From Haloferacaceae archaeon (GTDB lineage Archaea > Halobacteriota > Halobacteria > Halobacteriales > Haloferacaceae), in NCBI GenBank assembly GCA_018609965.1, contig JAHENP010000034.1:1-27207 (forward strand): DNA of 27,207 nt, read 5' to 3'. Below the pieces are notes generated by a model. That model was given only the letters and a program-made list of their open reading frames with translations, had not been told where the DNA came from and did no database searches. Positions 15,518 through 22,048 of this stretch are shown piece by piece; the stretch's first letter is position 1; every line of letters begins with the position of its first letter. Both the position numbers and the translations under genes were made by a program.

Positions 15518-16594
15518 TTAAATTATCTTTACCATCCGCGTCTCGAAGCGACCGACACGGACCTTCACCCAGCCGGCCAGTTCCTCGTCCAACTGCGGGT
15601 CGTCCGTGTCCACCCGGAGCACCCGGAGCTCGCCGAGCTTGTCGCGGGAGGCGACCACCGACAGCGAACACCGTCGGATCACCGCCGGCGACAGCTGTGG
15701 GTTGCCGCGGCCGAACACGAACCCCTGCCCACCGATCGGTGTGACGACAATCTCGTTGTCGCCTTCAGACTCCAGTGTCTCCAACAACGTCGTCTCGTCG
15801 GCGTCCCGCGCGAGCACCTCCCCGTCGCGCCAGACGTCGACGCCGATTGGCGAGCCGTCGAACCCCAGTTCGGCTTTCACGGCCGCCAGTGTCGACCCCG
15901 GGCCGAGCACGTACGTCCGGTCGGGGGTGGCCCGCGCCTCGTCGGCCACCCCCGCGGCCAGCGAGTCGACGCTCCCGCCGGCGCTTTGTTTCGACGACTG
16001 GAGCTGTTCGGTGACGGGAACGAACGCCACGCCCTGCAGTTCCGGCTGGACCTCCCCCTCCCGGTAGCTGTCCTCGTCGATGTCCGTCACCTCGCGGCGT
16101 TGTGTCCGGTCAAACCGCGTGGTCACTGCCGCGGCGTCCTCCGGCGAGACGGCAAACACCCCAGAGTACACCTTCACCCCGGCCGGCACACCCAACATCG
16201 GGGTCTCCGTCCCCTGCAACGCCGCGGCCACGTCCGCGGCGGTGCCGTCGCCGCCGACGAACAAGACGAGATCGGCGCCGGCCTCGTGGAACGCCCGCGT
16301 CGCCTCGCGGGTGTCCTCGGGCCCCGTGGCCTCCAGGTCCCGACCGTCAGGCTCACCCAACACCGTCGGATCGAACCCGGCCTCACGGGCGGCGGCCGCG
16401 CCCATCGGCGAGCCCCAGACGAGTAGCTCCACGCCGCCGGCGTCGGCCAGCGCGTCCAACGCCCGACGAGCGCGGTCCGGTGCGCGCGGCTCTGCACCCC
16501 GTTCGCGTGCGGCCGCGAGTTTGCCGTCCGTTCCTTTCAGTCCGACCCGGCCACCCATCCCGGCGATGGGGTTCGTGACGAAACCCACACGCAT
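15518..16594 (-). CDS. ATP-NAD kinase / AcoX-like family protein
   Basis: 358 residues. N-terminus MRVGFVTNPIAGMGGRVGLKGTDG is the signature of the AcoX-related branch of ATP-NAD kinases. LVLFVGGDGTAADVAAAL near residue 110 carries the GGDGT motif that binds the phosphate donor. Further landmarks are MLGVPAGVKVYSGVFAVSP and VLGPGSTLAAV near residue 230. NAD kinases phosphorylate NAD to NADP; for this branch the true substrate is uncertain. Start 16594 is chosen for the conserved opening and the CTTTTCGG box 27-30 bases upstream; 22 extra residues would cross it. The C-terminus ends RMVKII in A/T-rich island-border DNA. It lies downstream of the MFS gene on the same strand. Confidence 0.8.
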   Translation of the reverse strand: MRVGFVTNPIAGMGGRVGLKGTDGKLAAARERGAEPRAPDRARRALDALADAGGVELLVWGSPMGAAAAREAGFDPTVLGEPDGRDLEATGPEDTREATRAFHEAGADLVLFVGGDGTAADVAAALQGTETPMLGVPAGVKVYSGVFAVSPEDAAAVTTRFDRTQRREVTDIDEDSYREGEVQPELQGVAFVPVTEQLQSSKQSAGGSVDSLAAGVADEARATPDRTYVLGPGSTLAAVKAELGFDGSPIGVDVWRDGEVLARDADETTLLETLESEGDNEIVVTPIGGQGFVFGRGNPQLSPAVIRRCSLSVVASRDKLGELRVLRVDTDDPQLDEELAGWVKVRVGRFETRMVKII

Positions 16595-16598
16595 CACT

Positions 16599-16624
16599 CG
16601 GTCGTACGACCGCGGGACCGAAAA
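16599..16624 (-). promoter_or_regulatory. promoter and palindrome of the kinase gene
   Basis: TTTT at 16621-16624 (CTTTTCGG on the minus strand) is the TATA-like box. CGGTCGTACGACCG (16599-16612) is a perfect 14-bp palindrome between this box and the ATG at 16594, a repressor-like position. Its binding protein is unknown. Confidence 0.5.
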
Positions 16625-16646
16625 GGCGACTGTCACGCCCTGCCGC

Positions 16647-17939
16647 TCAGTCGTCGACAACCACCGTCGGCGTCGTGTCGCCGGCCGGCCGACTCTCCGT
16701 CAGCGCGACGTACGCCAACCCGGCGGCAACGAGCGCCAACCCGCTCCCGACGGCGAACGCCGCCTCGTAGCTCGTCAGCGTCGCCACCCCGCCCAATAAG
16801 AGCGGGCCGATCACGCCGCCGACACCTTTTGCCGTCGACCGCAACCCCATCAGTTCGGACTCTCGGTCGTCGGGCGCCACGTCGCCAATGAACGCGAGCG
16901 CGCCGGTCGTCATCGCGGAGAAGGCGGCGGCGATGACGAGAAACGCGACCCCGCCGACGGCCAGCCGCGCGAGCGTCCCGGGGACGACCGCCGCGCCCGC
17001 GGCCAACACCGCGAACAACGCGGAGCCACCCATTCCGCCGACGACGAGCGGTTTCCGACCGACCCGGTCGGAGAGACGGCCGAACGCCAACATGAACACC
17101 ACCTGTCCGGCCGGGTTCAACGCCAACAACGCCCCCATCTGGAGCTCAGTCAAGCCGAGCCGCCCCGGCAGGTACACCGGCATCAGCCCCATCACGCCGA
17201 TGACGGTGGTGTTGCGCAGTGCCAACGCGACGTAGAGCCACCCCAGCCCGTTGCGCGAGAAGTGTCTCCGATCCGCCGCCGCCGGGAGCAGTCGCCGCCG
17301 AACCTCGGCCAGCACCGCCCCGAGACTCGGTGTCTCCTCGGGTGTGGGTGTCGGGTCGGCGACGAACGCGGCCGCGACCGTCGAGATGAGCGACGCGACC
17401 GCGATCACCAGATACAGCCCCGCCGGCGCGAGCACACCCAACAGGAAGCCGACGGCCAACTGCCCGCCGGTGAACCCGACCGCCCGCGCGGAGTTGAAAA
17501 AGCCCAGCGACCGGCCGCGGTCCTCGTCGCCGCCCCTGGCGCTCGCGACGGTCAACATCACCGGGGAGAAGCCGACGGCGAAGACGGCGTACACCCCCCT
17601 GACCCCGATCGGGAGATACACCCCCGAGATCGACACCGGCCCGAGCGTCACCGTCGTGTCGATTCCCGGAACGACCAGGAGCGGCAACACCGCCAGCGTC
17701 GCGGCGACGCCCGTCACCACCAACACGCCCCGTCGCCGCCCGGTCACGTCTGCGACGGCCCCCCAGAACGGGGACAGCAACATCATCCCGAGGAAGTACG
17801 CCGTGGTCACCGCGCCGACGAGCGACGCGGAGCCACCCGCCTCGCCGACGTAGAACGCCAGTCCGGTCCCCATCAGGATTCCGGCGGCGAACCGACTGGC
17901 AGCGGCGAGGGCGACGACAGAACGGTCGATCCGGCTCAC
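16647..17939 (-). CDS. MFS transporter
   Basis: 430 residues with about twelve membrane spans in two six-helix halves. The MFS motif A loop is seen as GAVADVTGRRRGVLVV after the second span and again as GRLSDRVGRKPLVVGG in the second half. A soluble loop near residue 200 (DPTPTPEETPSLGAVLAEVRRRL) joins the halves. Resembles drug/solute antiporters, but the substrate is unknown. ATG at 17939 has a CTTTAG box 25-30 bases upstream embedded in a palindrome. It ends 53 bases before the kinase start, so read-through transcription is possible besides the kinase's own promoter. Confidence 0.87.
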   Translation of the reverse strand: MSRIDRSVVALAAASRFAAGILMGTGLAFYVGEAGGSASLVGAVTTAYFLGMMLLSPFWGAVADVTGRRRGVLVVTGVAATLAVLPLLVVPGIDTTVTLGPVSISGVYLPIGVRGVYAVFAVGFSPVMLTVASARGGDEDRGRSLGFFNSARAVGFTGGQLAVGFLLGVLAPAGLYLVIAVASLISTVAAAFVADPTPTPEETPSLGAVLAEVRRRLLPAAADRRHFSRNGLGWLYVALALRNTTVIGVMGLMPVYLPGRLGLTELQMGALLALNPAGQVVFMLAFGRLSDRVGRKPLVVGGMGGSALFAVLAAGAAVVPGTLARLAVGGVAFLVIAAAFSAMTTGALAFIGDVAPDDRESELMGLRSTAKGVGGVIGPLLLGGVATLTSYEAAFAVGSGLALVAAGLAYVALTESRPAGDTTPTVVVDD

Positions 17940-17958
17940 TACGACACGTAGCCGCGCC

Positions 17959-17974
17959 CCCGGCTAAAGCCGGG
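17959..17974 (-). promoter_or_regulatory. palindrome over the MFS gene TATA box
   Basis: CCCGGCTAAAGCCGGG is a perfect 7-2-7 inverted repeat; read on the minus strand its centre GGCTTTAGCC supplies the TATA-like CTTTAG 25-30 bases before the ATG at 17939. It may be an operator. A solo IS200/IS605 end hairpin is an alternative reading. Confidence 0.45.
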
Positions 17975-18080
17975 CGGAGCCGGCCGGACGTGCCGGTGTG
18001 GGTCGTGGTACCGCTCGTTGTGACTCTCCTCCCGACCGCGTTCTCGGTAGCTTCGAGTGGTACACCGACGAACGCCAGCC

Positions 18081-19022
18081 ATGGAGATCGTCGTCACACG
18101 ACAGTCGATCCACGGGCTGCCGGCGAGCGACTACGCGGCCGCGCTCCGCGACCGGCTCCCTGCCCACGAGATCACACTCGCCGAAACCCCCGACGCGGAG
18201 GCGACGGCGTTGTCCCGCGCCCGGGTCGCCACCGGCTCCGGCCGTCGGGCGGCCACACACCTCGACGCCGCGACGGAGTTGGAACTGCTCGCCTGTGTGT
18301 ACGCCGGCACGAACCACCTCGATCTGTCTGCATTCGAGACCGCTGGGGTCGCCGTGACGAACGCCGCGGGCGTCCACGGCCCCAACGTCGCGGAGTACGT
18401 GGTCTGCGCGCTGATCTCGATGGCGCGTGACTTCCGGCGGGCGACCCGCCAACAGGACCGCCGCGAGTGGGCCTCCTACCAGTGTCGGGAGCTGTTCGAC
18501 AGCACGGTCTGTGTGGTCGGACTCGGCGCCATCGGCACTGCGGTCGCCGAACGCCTCGAACCGTTCGGGGTCGAACGCGTCGGCGTCCGCCACACTCCCG
18601 AGAAGGGAGGGCCGCTCGAACGGGTGTACGGCTACGACGACCTCCACGAGGCGGTGGCCGGGGCCGACCACCTCGTCTGTGCCTGCCCGCTCACCGACGA
18701 GACCGCGGGGTTGATCGACCGGAAACTGTTCGCGACCCTGCCGTCACACGCGAGTCTGGTGAACGTCGCCCGCGGCCCGGTTGTGGAGACGGACGCGCTC
18801 GTCGACGCAGTCCGGTGGAACCGGATCGGCGGCGCGTTCTTGGACGTGACCGACCCGGAGCCGTTGCCCCCGGACCACCCGCTGTGGCGGTTCGAGGACG
18901 TCCGGATCACCCCGCACAACGCCGGCCACTCGCCCGCTTACTACGAACGGACAGCCGACATCCTCGCGGAGAACGTCGCCCGGCTCGCCGACGAGTCGTC
19001 ACTCCAGAACCGCGTCGTGTAG
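18081..19022 (+). CDS. D-2-hydroxyacid dehydrogenase (NAD(P)-dependent)
   Basis: 313 residues, usual family length. NAD-binding GLGAIG at residues 147-152, followed by VAERLEPFGVERVGVRHTP. Catalytic landmarks: NVARGPVVETDAL (Arg), DVTDPEPLPPDHPLW (Glu) and ITPHNAG (His). Reduces 2-keto acids to D-2-hydroxy acids or the reverse; the substrate cannot be inferred. Start at ATG 18081 gives MEIVVTRQSIHG; the frame opens 24 bases earlier without a better signal. Divergent from the MFS gene with 141 bases between starts; its own TATA box is weak. Confidence 0.9.
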   Translation: MEIVVTRQSIHGLPASDYAAALRDRLPAHEITLAETPDAEATALSRARVATGSGRRAATHLDAATELELLACVYAGTNHLDLSAFETAGVAVTNAAGVHGPNVAEYVVCALISMARDFRRATRQQDRREWASYQCRELFDSTVCVVGLGAIGTAVAERLEPFGVERVGVRHTPEKGGPLERVYGYDDLHEAVAGADHLVCACPLTDETAGLIDRKLFATLPSHASLVNVARGPVVETDALVDAVRWNRIGGAFLDVTDPEPLPPDHPLWRFEDVRITPHNAGHSPAYYERTADILAENVARLADESSLQNRVV

Positions 19023-19154
19023 CCGCCGCCCAGTTTACTCCTGTCGCCGTCCACCGCCTCGGCGACGCCGGTCACGCCGTCACCGGCAGGAACGACCGCG
19101 AGAACGGGTCTCGCGCCCGGCGAGAACCCCCGTATTTCGAAACGAAGCAAACCG

Positions 19155-19182
19155 TTTAGTCGGCGGCGGACGTGTTACACGT
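19155..19182 (+). promoter_or_regulatory. promoter and palindrome of the ABC exporter gene
   Basis: TTTAG at 19155-19159 is the TATA-like box. ACGTGTTACACGT (19170-19182) is a perfect 6-1-6 palindrome ending 5 bases before ATG 19188. Its centre GTTAC equals the half-site of the array at 3787-3821, which may be chance. The remaining spacer from 19023 holds no gene. Confidence 0.45.
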
Positions 19183-19187
19183 ATCCG

Positions 19188-21149
19188 ATGAGTCACCCCG
19201 CAGAAGAAGACGATCCCTTCGAAGACTTACGAGAGAAATCGTCAAACCCTATGCGACGGTTGTTCGCGGAGTACGGGCGTCAGAACAAACTGCAGTTTGT
19301 GGTCGGCGTGATCGCGAGTGTCGTCGCCCGAGTGTTGGACCTCATCCCGCCACTGGTGTTGGGGTTCGCAATCGACGCGATCTTTCAGGACTCGGAGTAC
19401 GCGACCATCCTGGCGGACTTTCTCCCCGGCTTTCTGCCGTTTGCGACCGAAGCGGCCGTCGGGTCCGTGATTCCGGCGACCCGAACCGGACAGTTCTGGA
19501 TGACAATCGGGCTGATCGCGTTCGGGTTCTTCGGCGGCGCGGCGTTCCACTGGACTCGAAACTGGGGGTGGAACTCCTTCGCGCAGAACATCCAACACGC
19601 GATCCGGACGGACACCTACGACAAGATGCAACGGCTGAACATGGACTTCTTCGCCCAGAAACAGACTGGGGAGATGATGTCGATCCTCTCAAACGACGTG
19701 AACCGGTTGGAACGGTTCCTCAACGAGGGGATGAACTCCGTGTTCCGCCTGTCCGTGATGGTGGTGGCAATCGCGGGGATCATGATCGCGCTCAACCCGC
19801 AGTTGGCGTTGGTCGCGTTGCTCCCGGTGCCGATCATCGCACTGTTCACCTACTACTTCGTCAGGCGAATCCAACCGCGGTACGCCGAGGTGCGGTCGAC
19901 GGTCGGTGACCTCAACAGTCGGTTGGAGAACAACCTCGGCGGCGTCCAGGTCATCAAGACCTCGAACACGGAGCTGTTCGAGTCCGAACGGGTCGACGAT
20001 GTCTCACAGGACTACTTCGACGCGAACTGGGGGGCGATCTCGATCCGGATTCGGTTCTTCCCCGCGCTCCGGATCATCGCCGGCGTCGGCTTCGTGGCGA
20101 CGTTCGTCGTGGGCGGGCTGTGGGTGTTCTCCGGGGCACCGGGCCCGTTCACGGGGACGCTGCGTGTGGGTGAGTTCACGACGTTCATCCTGTTCACCCA
20201 ACGGTTCATCTGGCCGATGGCGCAGTTCGGCTCGATCATCAACATGTACCAGCGCGCCCGCGCCTCCTCGGCGCGCATCTTCGGGCTGATGGACGAGCCC
20301 TCCCGGATTGTCGAGGACCCCGACGCCGAGCCGTTAGACGTGACCGACGGGCAGATCCAGTACGACGACGTGACGTTCGGCTACGACGAGGAGGACATCG
20401 TCCGAGACATCTCCTTCGATGTCGAGGGCGGCAACACGGTCGCGTTGGTCGGCCCGACCGGCGCCGGCAAGTCGACGGTGCTGAAGCTGTTGCTCCGGAT
20501 GTACGACGTCGACGAGGGCGCCATCCGGATCGACGGCACCGACCTGCGTGACGTGACGATCCCCAGCCTCCGCCAGTCGCTGGGCTACGTTTCCCAGGAG
20601 AGTTTCATGTTCTACGGCACTGTCGAGGAGAACATCGAGTACGGCAGCTTCGGCGCCGACCACGACGAGGTCGTCGAGGCTGCCAAAGCCGCCGAGGCCC
20701 ACGAGTTTATCACCAATCTCCCGGAGGGGTACGACACGGAGATTGGTGAACGCGGCGTGAAGCTGTCGGGCGGTCAGCGCCAACGGCTCTCGATCGCACG
20801 AGCGGTGCTGAAAGACCCCGACATCCTCATTCTCGACGAGGCCACCTCCGACGTGGACACGGAAACAGAGATGCTGATCCAACGGTCGTTGGACGAGCTG
20901 ACGGCGAACCGCACCACCTTCGCCATCGCCCACCGCCTCTCGACGATCAAGGACGCCGACCAGATTGTCGTCTTGGAGGAGGGCCAGACCGTCGAACGCG
21001 GCACCCACGAGGAACTACTCGCCAACGACGAACTGTACGCCCACCTCTGGGGGGTTCAAGCCGGCGAGATCGACGAACTCCCCGAGGAGTTCATCGAACG
21101 CGCGAGCAAACGCGCCTCCCGGACGAGCGCAGAGGCCGGGGACGACTGA
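19188..21149 (+). CDS. ABC transporter, fused permease and ATPase (exporter type half-transporter)
   Basis: 653 residues. Residues about 30-330 form a type I exporter membrane domain of about six spans; QNIQHAIRTDTYDKMQRLNMDFFAQKQTGEMMS is the coupling region, seen as FFAQKQTGEMMS. The nucleotide-binding domain starts near 365: Walker A GPTGAGKST at 422-430, Q-loop YVSQESFMF, signature LSGGQRQRLSIARAVL, Walker B DILILDEATSDVD, switch His in AHRLSTI. Works as a homodimer or with a partner; lipid or drug export is typical but unproven here. An insert of about 40 residues between the first two spans (FLPGFLPFATEAAVGS) is large for the family. The tail is acidic. Own promoter upstream. Confidence 0.92.
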   Translation: MSHPAEEDDPFEDLREKSSNPMRRLFAEYGRQNKLQFVVGVIASVVARVLDLIPPLVLGFAIDAIFQDSEYATILADFLPGFLPFATEAAVGSVIPATRTGQFWMTIGLIAFGFFGGAAFHWTRNWGWNSFAQNIQHAIRTDTYDKMQRLNMDFFAQKQTGEMMSILSNDVNRLERFLNEGMNSVFRLSVMVVAIAGIMIALNPQLALVALLPVPIIALFTYYFVRRIQPRYAEVRSTVGDLNSRLENNLGGVQVIKTSNTELFESERVDDVSQDYFDANWGAISIRIRFFPALRIIAGVGFVATFVVGGLWVFSGAPGPFTGTLRVGEFTTFILFTQRFIWPMAQFGSIINMYQRARASSARIFGLMDEPSRIVEDPDAEPLDVTDGQIQYDDVTFGYDEEDIVRDISFDVEGGNTVALVGPTGAGKSTVLKLLLRMYDVDEGAIRIDGTDLRDVTIPSLRQSLGYVSQESFMFYGTVEENIEYGSFGADHDEVVEAAKAAEAHEFITNLPEGYDTEIGERGVKLSGGQRQRLSIARAVLKDPDILILDEATSDVDTETEMLIQRSLDELTANRTTFAIAHRLSTIKDADQIVVLEEGQTVERGTHEELLANDELYAHLWGVQAGEIDELPEEFIERASKRASRTSAEAGDD

Positions 21150-21170
21150 AAACCGACCTTTTTCACTCAG

Positions 21171-21197
21171 CGGGAGACTGCCGGAGGCAGTCTCCCG
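21171..21197. repeat. perfect hairpin, 12-bp stem, loop GGA
   Basis: CGGGAGACTGCC and GGCAGTCTCCCG flank GGA. It lies 22 bases past the ABC exporter stop, with T5 before it and A6 after it, so it may protect the 3' end of the mRNA or terminate. On the minus strand its apex reads C-TCC-G. Confidence 0.85.
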
Positions 21198-21284
21198 GAG
21201 AAAAAATGTCGATCAAAAACTGCGAGGCTCGACCGAATGGGAGAGCCTCGACGCGAACGGGGAGGAACGACCCGTGAGCGGGCG

Positions 21285-21311
21285 CGAGCGCGCCGCTCCG
21301 CGGCGCGCTCG
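21285..21311. repeat. perfect hairpin, 12-bp stem, loop TCC
   Basis: CGAGCGCGCCGC and GCGGCGCGCTCG flank TCC. Same stem and loop length as the hairpin at 21171-21197 but unrelated stem sequence. Confidence 0.85.
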
Positions 21312-21344
21312 TGTCTGCTGTCGTAGTGCTGTCCGCGACCGCCT

Positions 21345-21545
21345 CCGCGCCGCTTCTGCACTGCTTCTGCTATGCATCCGCGCCGCACTGTCTCCGCGCC
21401 GCGCCGCCTCCGCACTGCTTCTGTTCCGCGCCGCTTCCGCACTGCTTCTGCTCCGCCTCCGCGCCGCACTGTCTCCGCGCCGCCTCCGCACTGCTTCTGT
21501 TCCGCGCCGCTTCCGCACTGCTTCTGCTCCGCGCCGCACTGCCCC
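21345..21545. repeat. C/T-rich minisatellite
   Basis: A 53-base block at 21404-21456 recurs exactly at 21480-21532 (76-base offset). Each block itself holds two CCGCACTGCTTCTG(T/C)TCCGC words, and a partial unit starts near 21350. The plus strand is almost free of A. Translation in any frame gives only low-complexity Arg/Ala/Ser or Cys/Ser strings. Confidence 0.85.
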
Positions 21546-21666
21546 CGTCCTGCGACCGCCTCCGCACCACACTGTCTTTGTGGCTGTCTGGTCGCTGTTT
21601 CGGGCTATCGCTCTCCTGTTTCCCCGGTTGCTCCCAGCTACTGGTGAGAACGGACGGTTGTGAAGT

Positions 21667-21689
21667 GCCTCGGGGTCAAGCCCCGAGGC
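21667..21689 (-). mobile_element. IS200/IS605-type right-end hairpin
   Basis: A perfect 9-bp stem, GCCTCGGGG / CCCCGAGGC, with TCAAG loop. On the minus strand it is preceded by GGAA and followed by ACTTCAC, the typical right-end context after tnpB in haloarchaea. It belongs with the relic at 21676-21900. Confidence 0.6.
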
Positions 21690-21715
21690 TTCCTGTTTCC
21701 AGGACGCGCTTTGCA

Positions 21716-21732
21716 GATTCCGTGAGGGAATC
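21716..21732. repeat. hairpin, 6-bp stem
   Basis: GATTCC-GTGAG-GGAATC. It lies within the TnpB relic and could be part of the former guide-RNA scaffold. Confidence 0.6.
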
Positions 21733-21760
21733 CACAGGGAGCGCAGTCTCCGCAGGCGTT

Positions 21761-21783
21761 GACGAATCGCTGCGCGATTCGTC
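21761..21783. repeat. perfect hairpin, 10-bp stem, loop TGC
   Basis: GACGAATCGC and GCGATTCGTC flank TGC. It interrupts the TnpB relic frame without breaking it. Confidence 0.85.
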
Positions 21784-21789
21784 CGCACA

Positions 21790-21810
21790 CCAGAAATCTT
21801 CGATTTCTGG
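21790..21810. repeat. perfect hairpin, 9-bp stem, loop TTC
   Basis: CCAGAAATC and GATTTCTGG flank TTC, only six bases from the previous hairpin. Confidence 0.85.
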
Positions 21811-21971
21811 GGACGTGGATTCGGAGTCTCCCACTCCTAGTTGGTGGCAACGGCTGAGCGTCTGACCCGGCTTGTTTTCGCCGACTAAGCCAGACGCGGA
21901 TTATGCCGTCACATCATGCTTGTTTAGGATGGTTCGAGTTAATGGTTTGTGTCACGAGTTGTCGGCTTCAT

Positions 21972-21992
21972 CCACGGGGTCAAGACCCGTGG
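21972..21992 (-). mobile_element. second IS200/IS605-like end hairpin
   Basis: CCACGGG and CCCGTGG flank GTCAAGA. On the minus strand the apex CGGGTCTTGACCCCG is close to CGGGGCTTGACCCCG of the hairpin at 21667-21689, and it is followed by ATGAAGCCG. Probably the solo end of another element of the same kind. Confidence 0.4.
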
Positions 21993-22048
21993 CGTTCGCC
22001 TCGTACCGGTTGTAAAGGGCTTTAGGCCAGCCAGATGAAGGGGGTCGT

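Larger units (their letters stand above)
14020..15535. other. AT-rich genomic island
   Basis: Base composition changes sharply at about 14020 and returns to GC-rich at about 15535. The interval carries one gene with A/T-rich codons, T-rich terminator-like runs, and no transposase, tRNA or obvious flanking repeat. It lies between the 5' end of the PhoU gene and the 3' end of the kinase gene, whose last codons already sit in A/T-rich DNA. Likely horizontally acquired. Confidence 0.8.
21676..21900 (-). pseudogene. relic of an IS200/IS605-type TnpB C-terminus
   Basis: The minus frame ending at TGA 21678-21676 reads TPAETALPVDSLTESAKRVL followed by ETGSLGA, which I recognise as the C-terminal tail of haloarchaeal IS1341-type TnpB proteins (TALPVD...SAKRV-ETGS). 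Upstream the frame continues as GENKPGQTLSRCHQLGVGDS to a stop at 21903, with no RuvC or zinc-finger part, so only about 75 codons remain. Two perfect palindromes (21761-21783, 21790-21810) lie inside the frame. The stop is inside the right-end hairpin at 21667-21689, as usual for tnpB. In intact elements this 3' end also encodes the omega (guide) RNA scaffold. Confidence 0.5.
21150..22048. other. 900-base gene-free region of repeats, hairpins and mobile-element relics
   Basis: No convincing gene. The region holds, in order, a T5 run (about 21159-21163) that may end the ABC exporter transcript, two 12-bp-stem hairpins, a C/T-rich minisatellite, a minus-strand TnpB relic with several hairpins, and a second IS200/IS605-like end hairpin just before the phosphodiesterase promoter. 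Long open frames seen here are Arg/Ala/Ser-rich by-products of the repeat. Confidence 0.7.

Noticed and set aside
15473..16426. Plus-strand frame opposite the kinase gene
   Set aside because: Arg/His/Pro-rich shadow; the minus strand carries clear GGDGT and NPIAGMGG motifs.
21345..21545. CRISPR-like array
   Set aside because: Units are contiguous and lack unique spacers of regular length; it is a tandem minisatellite.
21213..21788. Minus-strand 191-residue Arg/Ala/Glu repeat protein
   Set aside because: Its content comes from the minisatellite; all frames are open there because of repeat composition, and no start signal or family pattern is present.
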